Shown: one piece after another, positions 16,196-24,381 of the stretch | Position numbering within the stretch: position 1 is the first letter of the stretch | Layout of the letters: every line of letters starts with the position of its first letter | Source of the DNA: Brotonthovivens ammoniilytica | GTDB lineage: Bacteria > Bacillota > Clostridia > Lachnospirales > Lachnospiraceae | DNA length: 64,000 bases | Direction of reading: 5' to 3' | Assembly: GCF_025566885.1 (NCBI RefSeq) | Contig: NZ_JAOQJQ010000002.1 | Coordinates: forward strand, 671,449 to 735,448 | Notes under the pieces: model-generated | The model's database searches: none | What the model was told of the DNA's origin: nothing | Seen by the model: only the letters and a program-made list of their open reading frames with translations | Made by a program: the position numbers and the translations under genes

Positions 16196-16581
16196 TATCA
16201 TTTAGTATATAGATGATGAAGGCAGGTTGGAGACAATGCTTTGACTGCTAATTCCGTTCCTCACTGGAAGGTTCTGCCACAGAACACCAACATTGGAACA
16301 GGATCTGTTTGAATCAAAAGGGGCTTTGTAATGTAGCCGGGATCTTTATCATGTGCGGCTGCAGCAAAATTCCTGTAATTTTGCTGTTCATGATAGAAGA
16401 TAAAACATTACAGGTTTTCGACTTCTTGATACCGAGGAAAGAGAAAACACCTATTATTAGAAGGAACTGAGATTGTACACACATTTCAGGCCGGGAAACC
16501 GGAGCTGTATAATGCAGGTTTCTGATGTGACTAGAAGAGGACCAACTGGGTCCGGAAATAATTATGGAGGTGTAAACACAC
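16196..16581 (+). promoter_or_regulatory. Large nested-stem leader between rpmJ and rpsM
   Basis: A nested structure is visible. TGTAATGT (16327-16334) pairs with ACATTACA (16405-16412). Inside it, ATCTTTATCATG (16342-16353) pairs with CATGATAGAAGAT (16389-16401), one bulge. Inside that, CAGCAAAATT/AATTTTGCTG (16362-16371 with 16377-16386) forms a perfect 10-bp stem with a 5-nt loop. No T-run follows. The position before rpsM-rpsK-rpsD-rpoA suggests autogenous control, S4 being the regulator of this operon in E. coli; that is inference. No gene is seen in the gap. Confidence 0.6.
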
Positions 16582-16950
16582 ATGGCTCGTATCGCAGGTG
16601 TAGATTTACCAAGAGAAAAACGTGTTGAAATCGGATTAACATATATTTATGGTATTGGCAGAGTTAGCTCAAACCGTATCTTAGCAGAAGCAGACGTTGA
16701 TCCAAATACTCGTGTAAAAGATTTAACAGACGAAGAGATCAAAAAGATCAGTGCAGTTATCGACGAATCTCAGCTGGTAGAAGGTGATTTAAGAAGAGAG
16801 ATCGCACTTAATATCAAGAGATTACAGGAAATTGGATGCTACCGTGGTATTCGCCACAGAAAAGGACTTCCGGTTCGCGGACAGAAAACAAAAACAAACG
16901 CAAGAACAAGAAAAGGTCCTAAGAGAACAGTAGCTAATAAGAAGAAATAA
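16582..16950 (+). CDS. rpsM: 30S ribosomal protein S13
   Basis: The 122-residue protein starts MARIAGVDLPREKRVEIGLTY and ends with the basic tail RGQKTKTNARTRKGPKR that contacts tRNA. GGAGG lies 11 nt upstream, immediately after the structured leader. Confidence 0.98.
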   Translation: MARIAGVDLPREKRVEIGLTYIYGIGRVSSNRILAEADVDPNTRVKDLTDEEIKKISAVIDESQLVEGDLRREIALNIKRLQEIGCYRGIRHRKGLPVRGQKTKTNARTRKGPKRTVANKKK

Positions 16951-16982
16951 TTCGGAAAAGAAGAAAGTAGGTTAGTTTAGAT

Positions 16983-17378
16983 ATGGCTAAAAAAGTTACA
17001 AAAAAAGTGACAAAAAAGCGTGTTAAGAAAAACGTTGAACGCGGACAGGCACATATTCAGTCATCTTTCAATAATACAATTGTAACACTTACAGATGCTG
17101 AAGGAAATGCATTATCATGGGCAAGTGCTGGTGGTCTTGGCTTCAGAGGTTCAAGAAAATCTACTCCTTATGCAGCTCAGATGGCAGCAGAGACTGCTAC
17201 AAAAGCAGCTCTTATTCATGGTTTAAAAACAGTAGACGTTTTTGTAAAGGGACCGGGTTCAGGAAGAGAAGCAGCAATCCGTGCGCTTTCAGCATGTGGT
17301 CTTGAAGTAATCAGTATTACAGATGTTACTCCGGTACCTCATAATGGATGTCGTCCACCAAAACGCAGAAGAGTCTAA
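16983..17378 (+). CDS. rpsK: 30S ribosomal protein S11
   Basis: The 131-residue platform protein has GHAHIQSSFNNTIVTLTD-like and HNGCRPPKRRRV signatures. Its lysine-rich N-terminus (KKVTKKVTKKRVKK) is typical of the family. The ribosome binding site (AAAGTAGG) is weaker than its neighbours'. Confidence 0.98.
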   Translation: MAKKVTKKVTKKRVKKNVERGQAHIQSSFNNTIVTLTDAEGNALSWASAGGLGFRGSRKSTPYAAQMAAETATKAALIHGLKTVDVFVKGPGSGREAAIRALSACGLEVISITDVTPVPHNGCRPPKRRRV

Positions 17379-17397
17379 TCAGGAGGTATAGTCTAAG

Positions 17398-17991
17398 ATG
17401 GCAGTAAATAGAGTTCCTGTTCTTAAAAGATGTAGATCACTTGGCTTAGATCCAGTTTATTTAGGAATAGATAAAAAATCAAACAGACAGTCTAAAAGAG
17501 GCAATAAGAAGATTTCAGAGTATGGTCTTCAGTTAAGAGAAAAACAGAAAGCTAAATTTATTTATGGTGTGTTAGAAAAACCATTCCATAACTATTACAA
17601 TAAAGCTGACAGAATGAAAGGTATGACAGGTGCGAACCTGATGACAATTCTGGAAAGCAGACTTGATAATGTTGTATTCAGATTAGGTTTAGCCAGAACA
17701 AGAAAAGAAGCAAGACAGATTGTTGACCATAAACACGTTTTAGTAAACGGAAAACAGGTTAATATTCCTTCTTATTTAGTTAAAGCTGGTGACACAATCG
17801 AAATCAAAGAAAAATGCAAAGGTTCTCAGAGATACAAAGATATTCTTGAAGTAACAGCCGGACGTTTAGTACCGGAATGGCTGGACGCAGATCAGGAAAA
17901 TCTGAAAGGCGAAGTAAAAGAGCTTCCTACAAGAGAAGTAATTGATGTTCCTGTAGATGAAATGCTTATCGTCGAGTTATATTCAAAATAA
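17398..17991 (+). CDS. rpsD: 30S ribosomal protein S4
   Basis: The 197-residue protein has the S4 RNA-binding domain (RLDNVVFRLGLARTRKEARQIVDHKHVLVNG, about 88-118). It lacks the N-terminal zinc cysteine set. It is a primary 16S binder and, in some bacteria, the repressor of the alpha operon. AGGAGG lies upstream of the ATG. Confidence 0.98.
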   Translation: MAVNRVPVLKRCRSLGLDPVYLGIDKKSNRQSKRGNKKISEYGLQLREKQKAKFIYGVLEKPFHNYYNKADRMKGMTGANLMTILESRLDNVVFRLGLARTRKEARQIVDHKHVLVNGKQVNIPSYLVKAGDTIEIKEKCKGSQRYKDILEVTAGRLVPEWLDADQENLKGEVKELPTREVIDVPVDEMLIVELYSK

Positions 17992-18020
17992 TCATGTAAG
18001 CGATGAGCGATGCCGGAAGT

Positions 18021-18094
18021 TTAGAAACAAAAATAATCATGTGTATCCGCATGTGTTTTTGTTTCTAATACTTTTCCCCGGAAAATGTCCGGGG
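18021..18094 (+). promoter_or_regulatory. Two strong hairpins in the rpsD-rpoA spacer
   Basis: Hairpin 1 has 13-bp perfect arms (18021-18033 with 18056-18068) and an inner CATG/CATG. Its right arm includes TTTTTG, so it could pause or terminate RNA polymerase. Hairpin 2 is CCCCGGA/TCCGGGG (18076-18082 with 18088-18094). Partial termination here would lower rpoA relative to the ribosomal proteins, or the stems may be processing sites. Confidence 0.55.
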
Positions 18095-18152
18095 GCTCAA
18101 AAACACATTGTTTATGAGGGTATTGCAGAATAAATTAAGGAGGGACTTTGTA

Positions 18153-19112
18153 GTGTTCGATTTTGAAAAACCGAAAATTGAGATTGCTGAAATTTCAGAA
18201 GACAAAAAGTACGGAAGATTTGTCGTAGAACCGCTGGAAAGAGGATACGGCACAACTCTTGGCAATTCCTTAAGAAGAATTATGCTTTCTTCCTTACCGG
18301 GCGCAGCAGTTAGTCAGGTCAAAATTGATGGTGTACTGCATGAGTTCAGTTCTATCCCTGGTGTAAAAGAGGATGTAACTGAAATTATTATGAACATCAA
18401 AAATTTGGCGTTAAAGAATACCAGTCCAACAAATGAGTCCAAAGTTGCTTACATTGAGTTTGAAGGTGAGGGTGTTGTAACAGCAGCTGATATCCAGGTA
18501 GATCCAGATATTCAGATTCTGAATCCGGATTTGGTGATCGCTACTTTAAATGGTGGAGTTGATTCCAAATTATATATGGAACTGACCATCACAAAAGGCA
18601 GAGGTTACGTAAGTGCGGATAAGAATAAGAGTGAAGATGTGCCTATCGGCGTCATTGCAATTGATTCAATCTACACACCTGTAGAACGTGTTAATCTGAC
18701 AATTGAGAATACACGTGTAGGCCAGATTACTGATTTTGATAAACTTACATTAGATGTTTATACCAATGGAACTTTAGAACCGGACGAGGCAGTAAGTCTG
18801 GCAGCAAAAGTGCTGAGCGAGCATTTGAATCTGTTCATTGATCTTTCTGAAAATGCAAAAACAGCAGAAGTCATGATCGAAAAAGAAGATAATGCAAAAG
18901 AAAAAGTTCTGGAAATGAACATTGATGAACTTGAATTATCCGTCCGTTCTTATAACTGCTTAAAGAGAGCTGGAATTAATACAGTAGAAGAGTTAACAAA
19001 CAGAACACCGGATGATATGATGAAAGTTCGTAATCTTGGACGTAAGTCTTTAGAAGAAGTTTTAGGAAAATTAAAAGAATTAGGACTGCAGCTGAACCAA
19101 GGTGAAGAATAA
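18153..19112 (+). CDS. rpoA: RNA polymerase alpha subunit
   Basis: The 319-residue protein has the N-terminal dimerisation domain (EPLERGYGTTLGNSLRRIMLSSLPG) and the C-terminal domain (LSVRSYNCLKRAGINTVEEL, about 250-310) that binds UP elements and activators. It starts with GTG 18153, with AAGGAGGG 8 nt upstream. Its stop codon sits in the loop of a 14-bp hairpin. Confidence 0.98.
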   Translation: MFDFEKPKIEIAEISEDKKYGRFVVEPLERGYGTTLGNSLRRIMLSSLPGAAVSQVKIDGVLHEFSSIPGVKEDVTEIIMNIKNLALKNTSPTNESKVAYIEFEGEGVVTAADIQVDPDIQILNPDLVIATLNGGVDSKLYMELTITKGRGYVSADKNKSEDVPIGVIAIDSIYTPVERVNLTIENTRVGQITDFDKLTLDVYTNGTLEPDEAVSLAAKVLSEHLNLFIDLSENAKTAEVMIEKEDNAKEKVLEMNIDELELSVRSYNCLKRAGINTVEELTNRTPDDMMKVRNLGRKSLEEVLGKLKELGLQLNQGEE

Positions 19113-19192
19113 AGTTCTTCACCTTGGTGATACTTCTTAAATCACAGATTTAAGAAGAGACCCGTATTGGGTGAAGAATAGGATTCTTCACC
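19096..19192 (+). promoter_or_regulatory. Three consecutive perfect hairpins after rpoA
   Basis: Stem A has 14 bp (19096-19109 with 19115-19128). Stem B has 11 bp (19133-19143 with 19147-19157, 3-nt loop). Stem C has 10 bp (19170-19179 with 19183-19192). Stems A and C share the arms GGTGAAGAAT and TTCTTCACCTTGGT, so the left arm of A can also pair with the right arm of C and the reverse. No T-run follows. The layout resembles a switch or an RNA-processing cassette ahead of rplQ. Confidence 0.6.
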
Positions 19193-19366
19193 TTGGTAGG
19201 GGGCAGTGGTTTTGATTTTTTTAACATAACTCATACAGATGGCCGGAAGAGTAAGTCCAAAGTGCATGTTCTAGTCAGCTCATGAGTGGATGAAACAATA
19301 AATGGCATTCGGTATATAAGTCCAAAGAAGCGATGCCGGATGTTCCACAAAATGGAGGAAATTAAA

Positions 19367-19903
19367 ATGGCTAAATATCGTAAATTAGGAAGAACATCTG
19401 ATCAGAGAAAAGCTTTAATCAGAAGTCAGGTAACAGCATTACTGTACAACGGAAGAATTATCACAACAGAAGCAAGAGCAAAAGAAGTTCGTAAAGTTGC
19501 TGAGAAATTAATTGCATCTGCAGTAAAAGAAAAAGATAATTTCGAAGAAGTAACAGTAAAAGCAAAAGTTGCCCGTAAAGATAAAGATGGCAAAAGAGTG
19601 AAAGAAGTTGTAGACGGTAAAAAAGTTACTGTTTATGATGAAGTTGACAAAACTATTCAGAAAGACATGCCATCCCGTCTTCATGCAAGAAGAGAAATGC
19701 TGAAAGTTCTTTACCCTGTAAAAGAAGTTCCGGCTAAAAATGCAGGAAGAAAGAAAAACACAAAAGAAGTAGATCTGGTAAATAAATTATTTACAGAAGT
19801 TGCACCGAAATACGTTGACCGTAACGGCGGTTACACAAGAATCGTTAAAATCGGACCTCGTAAAGGTGACGGAGCAATGGAAGTAGTATTAGAACTTGTA
19901 TAA
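19367..19903 (+). CDS. rplQ: 50S ribosomal protein L17, extended form
   Basis: The 178-residue protein begins MAKYRKLGRTSDQRKALIRS, matching L17, and ends YTRIVKIGPRKGDGAMEVVLEL. Many bacterial L17 proteins are about 120 residues. The extra length lies mostly around residues 60-100 (charged, VKAKVARKDKDGKRVKE) and 120-138. ATG 19367 follows GGAGG; the longer upstream frame is not part of the family. Confidence 0.97.
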   Translation: MAKYRKLGRTSDQRKALIRSQVTALLYNGRIITTEARAKEVRKVAEKLIASAVKEKDNFEEVTVKAKVARKDKDGKRVKEVVDGKKVTVYDEVDKTIQKDMPSRLHARREMLKVLYPVKEVPAKNAGRKKNTKEVDLVNKLFTEVAPKYVDRNGGYTRIVKIGPRKGDGAMEVVLELV

Positions 19904-20044
19904 TCTACAAGCCATGCGATAAAACAGAAGCCGGAAATCAAGCAGAAAGTTTTTACTAGCTGAGTTGATTTCCGGCTTCTGTTTTATCATAAGGCGCCAG
20001 CCTTCAGGGAGAAACCGAAGGTTTCGACCTGCATGGCTTGTAGA
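19904..20044 (+). repeat. Branched palindromic element after rplQ (first, complete copy)
   Basis: An outer 14-bp stem (19904-19917 with 20031-20044) begins immediately after the rplQ stop codon. Inside are a 23-bp perfect stem (19918-19940 with 19966-19988), AAGGC/GCCTT (19991-19995 with 20000-20004) and GAAACC/GGTTTC (about 20011-20025). The RNA would fold as a multi-branched, cloverleaf-like structure. It is the only copy with all left arms, so it is probably the founder of the array that follows. No protein is supported. Confidence 0.75.
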
Positions 20045-20448
20045 TAGAAATGGGAGGAAGAGGAAATCAAGCAGAAAGTTTTTACTAGCTGAGTTGATTT
20101 CCGGCTTCTGTTTTATCATAAGGCGCCAGCCCTCAGGGAGAAACCGAAGGTTTGGACCTGCATGGCTTGTAGGTGGAAAAGGAGGGAAGAGGAAATCAAG
20201 CAGAAAGTTTTTACTAGCTGAGTTGATTTCCGGCTTCTGTTTTATCATAAGGCGCCAGCCCTCAGGGAGAAACCGAAGGTTTGGACCTGCATGGCTTGTA
20301 GGTGGAAAAGGAGGGAAGAGGAAATCAAGCAGAAAGTTTTTACTAGCTGAATTGATTTCCGGCTTCTGTTTTATCATAAGGCGCCAGCCTTCAGGGAGAA
20401 ACCGAAGGTTTGGACCTGCATGGCTTGTAGATAGAAATGGGAGGAAGA
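19933..20448 (+). repeat. Four tandem 129-bp repeats after rplQ
   Basis: Units start at 19933, 20062, 20191 and 20320, each with GGAAATCAAGCAGAAAG, and a constant period of 129 bp. Copies 2 and 3 are nearly identical; copies 1 and 4 share variants such as GCCTTCAGG. Because 129 is divisible by three, both strands stay open for 165-188 codons; these frames carry only 43-residue echoes of the repeat and are not genes. Copies 2-4 lack the outer left arms of the first element. Confidence 0.9.
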
Positions 20449-20458
20449 GGAGCATGTT

Positions 20459-21085
20459 ATGACATATTTGGATAGTTTATTGATGCAGAGACAGAAAATT
20501 GCCGTAATTTCTGATAAACCATTGGAACGAGAAAAGCTGGAGACGGTTATTGAAGCAGGCCGTCTAGCTCCCTATGCGGGTCTGGCTCAGAAAAATACGG
20601 ATACTTTCAGGCATTTTTTTGTTATAAAAAGAGGAAGCCGGACCGCCAGAGAACTAGAGCAGCTTTGCAGCAGACAAAGAATTTTAGAGTCAAAACGTAT
20701 TTATGAAGAAGGACTGGATCAAAAATATCAGCCGGCAGCTTTTATGGCTGAACATTTCAAGGATGGAGGGGCAGGAGATGTTTTTTCCAGTCCCTGGCTG
20801 ATTGTAATAGCGGAGAGAGGGGCTTATCCGGCCAGAGAAGAGGTTTGCCTTGGGTATGTTATGGAAAACATGTGGCTGAAGGCAACTGAGCTTCAAATTG
20901 CCTTTAAACCCTGTTCTATTGTCAGTGATATAAAGGATAAAGTTTCTCTGCAGAAACTATTGGGACTGGATTCTCAAGAACATTATGCGTTTGATGCCTG
21001 CAATATTGGATATCCAAAGGATGTGGTTAAGAAAAGAGAAAATCATAAGAAACCAACAGAACAGATTACTTATTTTACAGATTAG
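20459..21085 (+). CDS. Nitroreductase-like flavoprotein
   Basis: The 208-residue protein resembles FMN-dependent nitroreductases: EAGRLAPYAGLAQKNTDTFRHFFVI near residues 31-55 corresponds to the family's AP(S)xxNxQPW region, and LGYVMENMWLKATEL (about 139-153) to the helix following the FMN site. The usual NxQPW is altered to NTDTF. GGAGGAAGAGGAG from the end of the last 129-bp repeat provides the ribosome binding site. The substrate is unknown. Confidence 0.7.
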   Translation: MTYLDSLLMQRQKIAVISDKPLEREKLETVIEAGRLAPYAGLAQKNTDTFRHFFVIKRGSRTARELEQLCSRQRILESKRIYEEGLDQKYQPAAFMAEHFKDGGAGDVFSSPWLIVIAERGAYPAREEVCLGYVMENMWLKATELQIAFKPCSIVSDIKDKVSLQKLLGLDSQEHYAFDACNIGYPKDVVKKRENHKKPTEQITYFTD

Positions 21086-21111
21086 AGGAATGATAAAAGG
21101 AGGGGTATATT

Positions 21112-22425
21112 TTGGAAAAGGAGAGGGCAAACGGTTTTGCATTAATACCTATTATTGTATTTCTTGTTCTGTATGTTGGCAGCGGCATTTATTTTCAATA
21201 TGTAAAAGGTCAGGATCAGGGATTTTATGTAATGTCGGTGGTGGTAGCATTTACTATAGCCATTATTGTTGCTCTAATACAGAATCCGGGAAAGGATTTT
21301 GATGCAAAACTAAAGATTATGGCGAGAGGAATGGGAGATGAAAATATTATGATTATGATATTGATCTTTCTTCTGGCAGGAGCTTTCAGCAGCATTGCTA
21401 CAGCGGCAGGAGGTTCTGAAAGTATCGCTTATTTGTTGTTAAGTTTTATTCCGGCAAAACAGATGGTATTTGGTTTTTTTCTGATTTCTTGTATTTTGTC
21501 TATGGCAATGGGGACGTCAACCGGAACGATAACGGTTCTTGTTCCCATTGCAGTGGCGGCGGCAGGAGCGGCGGATTTGAATCTTCCACTGGTATTGGGG
21601 ACAATTATCGGAGGCGCGATGTTTGGGGACAATATGTCTTTTATTTCAGATACCACCATTGCGGCTACCAAAACGCAGGGCTGTGAAATGAAAGATAAGT
21701 TCCGGGCAAATTTTAAAATTGCGTTTCCGGCCGCAGTAGTTACAGGTGCGATTCTGCTATTTTTAAGTGGTGGTGCAGGTACAGTACAGCAGCATGAGTT
21801 TCAGATTCTGCAGGCAATACCTTATTTTGTAGTATTGGTTATGGCTTTAATCGGTATGAATGTTCTGCTGGTTCTAGGAATAGGCATTATTTTGTTTTCT
21901 CTGATTGGTCTGATTACTCAGCCGGGATTTGATATTCCACTGATTTTTACCAGTATGGGTGAAGGAACCAAAGGAATGTTTGAAACAATCATAGTAGCTG
22001 TCTTAGTAGCGGCTTTGGGAGCATTGATAAAAGAAAACGGAGGTTTTGCCTATGTTCTGGCTGTGATAAAGCGGCGTTTCCGAGGGAAAAGCGGCGGACA
22101 GGCTGGGATTGCTGTGCTGTCATCAGCTATGGATGTTGCAACCGGCAATAATACGGTGGCCATTGTTATGGCAGCACCTATAGCAAAAGAAATTAGTCTG
22201 GAATACGGGATTACACCTCAGAAAACGGCGTCTTTATTAGATATTTTTACCTGTATCTGGCAGGGAATTATTCCCTATGGGGCACAGATGCTGATTGCCA
22301 TAGGACTGGTATCGGGCTTTGGAGTTACGGCTTTTGATGTCATTCCGCATTTATATTATATTTTTGCACTTTTTATATGTGCGGTAATCAGTATTATTAT
22401 TCCTGAAAAAGGAAGGCATATGTAG
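21112..22425 (+). CDS. NhaC-family Na+/H+ antiporter-like membrane protein
   Basis: The 437-residue protein has about 11 hydrophobic segments and conserved loops AMGTSTGTITVLVPIA and GGAMFGDNMSFISDTTIAATKTQG, as in NhaC antiporters. A late motif DVATGNNTVAIVMAAPIAKE fits the second repeat. It starts with TTG after AAAGGAGGGG. It probably exchanges cations or small organic ions across the membrane. It is 26 nt downstream of the nitroreductase-like gene and likely co-transcribed. Confidence 0.8.
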   Translation: MEKERANGFALIPIIVFLVLYVGSGIYFQYVKGQDQGFYVMSVVVAFTIAIIVALIQNPGKDFDAKLKIMARGMGDENIMIMILIFLLAGAFSSIATAAGGSESIAYLLLSFIPAKQMVFGFFLISCILSMAMGTSTGTITVLVPIAVAAAGAADLNLPLVLGTIIGGAMFGDNMSFISDTTIAATKTQGCEMKDKFRANFKIAFPAAVVTGAILLFLSGGAGTVQQHEFQILQAIPYFVVLVMALIGMNVLLVLGIGIILFSLIGLITQPGFDIPLIFTSMGEGTKGMFETIIVAVLVAALGALIKENGGFAYVLAVIKRRFRGKSGGQAGIAVLSSAMDVATGNNTVAIVMAAPIAKEISLEYGITPQKTASLLDIFTCIWQGIIPYGAQMLIAIGLVSGFGVTAFDVIPHLYYIFALFICAVISIIIPEKGRHM

Positions 22426-22683
22426 ATATAAGGTTATATATGTGGGTTTTATCTACAAAAACCGACAAACAAATCATTCTTATTCTATTATTATGGTAGG
22501 AATTTGTGCAATCTTGACACGAAAAAGGTATTCTATTGTCATCTTACGCTTGAGCCGGTAAAAGCTAAAGGAGAGGAGGGTTTTTAAGGCACTTTAACGG
22601 TAATAAGGTCAATTTTTTGCAAAATAAATGATATGTTACGGGTGAAAGCAGCACAAAGGAAAGTTGTAGAAGGGAATTTTAAA
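22426..22683 (+). other. Gap before the histidine kinase; a ribosome binding site without a gene
   Basis: TTGACA (22514-22519) is a good -35 box but no matching -10 is clear. AAAGGAGAGGAGGG (about 22568-22581) is a very strong Shine-Dalgarno sequence, yet no start codon with a useful frame follows it. A response-regulator gene would normally lie here, so a deletion is possible. Nothing else is seen. Confidence 0.35.
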
Positions 22684-24066
22684 ATGAGAGGGAAAGAAAA
22701 AACAATCCGTCTGCTGTTTATAAGATATTACTTTTATCTTGTGCTGGGGGCGGTAATTATTGTTGGGTTCTGCTTTACATTATTTAGTGTTATGGGGAAA
22801 TCAGAAATGATTGGTACTGCTGCTTACCATACGCAGCAGATTGAAAGGCAGTATGAAGCTATACAGGAAGCCGATGATGTGAATGGTTCTGTTATTCCTG
22901 ATGCTTGTCAATATGTGGTGTTTGACCGAAATGGCAAAACCGTGGACGGCAATATTCCGGATAGTGAAATTTCTGTGGCCTGGAACGCGGTATTAGGTAA
23001 TCTGCATAAAGAAGGAGATTACCACTATATTACGATTCAGAGAAAAAATGAAGAGATCTGCGTACTTCGTTATCAATCTGTATCCGATTTTCAATTGGAA
23101 AATCGGGAATGGACAGAGTTCAATCCTAATCATGCGCTTATTATTGCCGGTTCAGCTGCTTTTGGCGGGCTGGCTTTTACACTGATCTTAAAACTTTCAA
23201 AAGTATTGTCGCGAAAGCTGAGAGTTTTAGCAGGGGTGCTGGAGCAGGCGGCGGGTGAAGATCTGAATGTTCATCTGGAACATAGTCAGATCCGTGAGAT
23301 AGATTCTGTTATGAATGCGGCAGGCAGAATGTGCGATATAATAAAGCATTCAAAGCAGCAGCAGTGGGAGATTGAGCAGGCTAGAAGAGAGCAGATATCA
23401 GCGCTGGCCCATGATATTAAGACACCGCTGACAGTAGTTGGCGGTAATGCGGAATTACTAGAGGACACCCCGTTAAATGAAGATCAGATTCAGCATGTGC
23501 AGTTTATTGAAAAGTGTACAGAACAGATTGGAGATTATATCCGTCAGCTGATTGATGTTTCCAAATCTCAGAATCAGTATACACTTCAGAAAGAGATCCT
23601 GGAAGCAGAAGACTTTTTGGATCAGCTAAGAGAAGATGCCCAGGGACTTTGTATGGCAAAAGAGTTAGAGCTGGTCTTTGAGACAGAGCATGAGCTTGGA
23701 TATGTGGATTGTGATATGGAGAGGCTTCTGCGGGCCTGTATGAATATAGTTTCAAATGGTGCGGATTATACGCCGGTCCATGGAAAGCTATTTATCTCAG
23801 CTAAAAGCCGGGGAGAAGAGTTGGAAATCTGTATTACTGACAGCGGCAGAGGATTTTCTGAGAAAGCACTGAAATCGGCTGTTGAAAAGTTTTTTACAGA
23901 GGAAAGAGAATATTTTGGTACAGCCCATTACGGAATGGGGATGTATATTGCCAATCATATTGTTATCTATCATGGCGGATACCTGACACTGCAAAATTCG
24001 GATAAGACAGGCGGAGCAATGGTGACGATACACCTTCCCAGGATCCTAGAAGATGATATTTCCTAA
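22684..24066 (+). CDS. Sensor histidine kinase (orphan)
   Basis: The roughly 460-residue membrane kinase has a transmembrane helix (about 14-33), an extracytoplasmic sensor, a second helix (about 150-167), a HAMP-like linker and the HisKA box HDIKTPLTVV (H near residue 243). The HATPase domain shows N (MNIVSNGADYTP), G1 (DSGRGFS) and GMGMYIA motifs. The start at 22684 (MRGKEKTIR) is preferred; the frame is open to 22633. No response regulator adjoins it. Confidence 0.88.
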   Translation: MRGKEKTIRLLFIRYYFYLVLGAVIIVGFCFTLFSVMGKSEMIGTAAYHTQQIERQYEAIQEADDVNGSVIPDACQYVVFDRNGKTVDGNIPDSEISVAWNAVLGNLHKEGDYHYITIQRKNEEICVLRYQSVSDFQLENREWTEFNPNHALIIAGSAAFGGLAFTLILKLSKVLSRKLRVLAGVLEQAAGEDLNVHLEHSQIREIDSVMNAAGRMCDIIKHSKQQQWEIEQARREQISALAHDIKTPLTVVGGNAELLEDTPLNEDQIQHVQFIEKCTEQIGDYIRQLIDVSKSQNQYTLQKEILEAEDFLDQLREDAQGLCMAKELELVFETEHELGYVDCDMERLLRACMNIVSNGADYTPVHGKLFISAKSRGEELEICITDSGRGFSEKALKSAVEKFFTEEREYFGTAHYGMGMYIANHIVIYHGGYLTLQNSDKTGGAMVTIHLPRILEDDIS

Positions 24067-24193
24067 GAGAAAAGCACATACCGGTGAATTTATAAAAACA
24101 AACTTCGTGTGATGATGCGCAGTTCGCGGAGAGGAATTTAGCGTTTCACGCAACGCTGGCGCGCCAAGAATCCTGCTGACAGGATTCTTTTTT
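24067..24193 (+). terminator. Terminator with a possible structured RNA upstream
   Basis: AGAATCCTG-CTGA-CAGGATTCT (24167-24188) is a 9-bp stem followed by TTTTTT, a clear intrinsic terminator. Upstream, GCGTT/AACGC (about 24141-24156) and GCGCAGTTCGCGG form GC-rich folds that stand out from the A/T-rich surroundings. It may be the kinase 3' UTR or a small RNA; no promoter is clear. Nothing further is seen from 24194 to the next gene. Confidence 0.7.
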
Positions 24194-24381
24194 ATTTGCC
24201 AGGAAACTCCTCTGGTTTTTCTGGCAGATAAAAGTACTTGGTGGAAAAATTGCATTGTGGGAGAATAGAAAATACGGATGAGCAGGCAGAAACATGACTG
24301 CCCGGAAAGTAAAAATTTTTATGGCAGGATATCCGGACGTTGGTTATAATAAGACATATAAACAATGACGGGAGGTTTTTT

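Noticed and set aside
19889..20462. Long open frames of 165 and 188 codons on both strands after rplQ
   Set aside because: They are produced by a 129-bp repeat whose length is divisible by three. They encode the same 43 residues over and over, lack ribosome binding sites and overlap each other on opposite strands.
22633..22683. Longer start for the histidine kinase
   Set aside because: The additional 17 residues have no ribosome binding site and precede the usual basic/transmembrane start.
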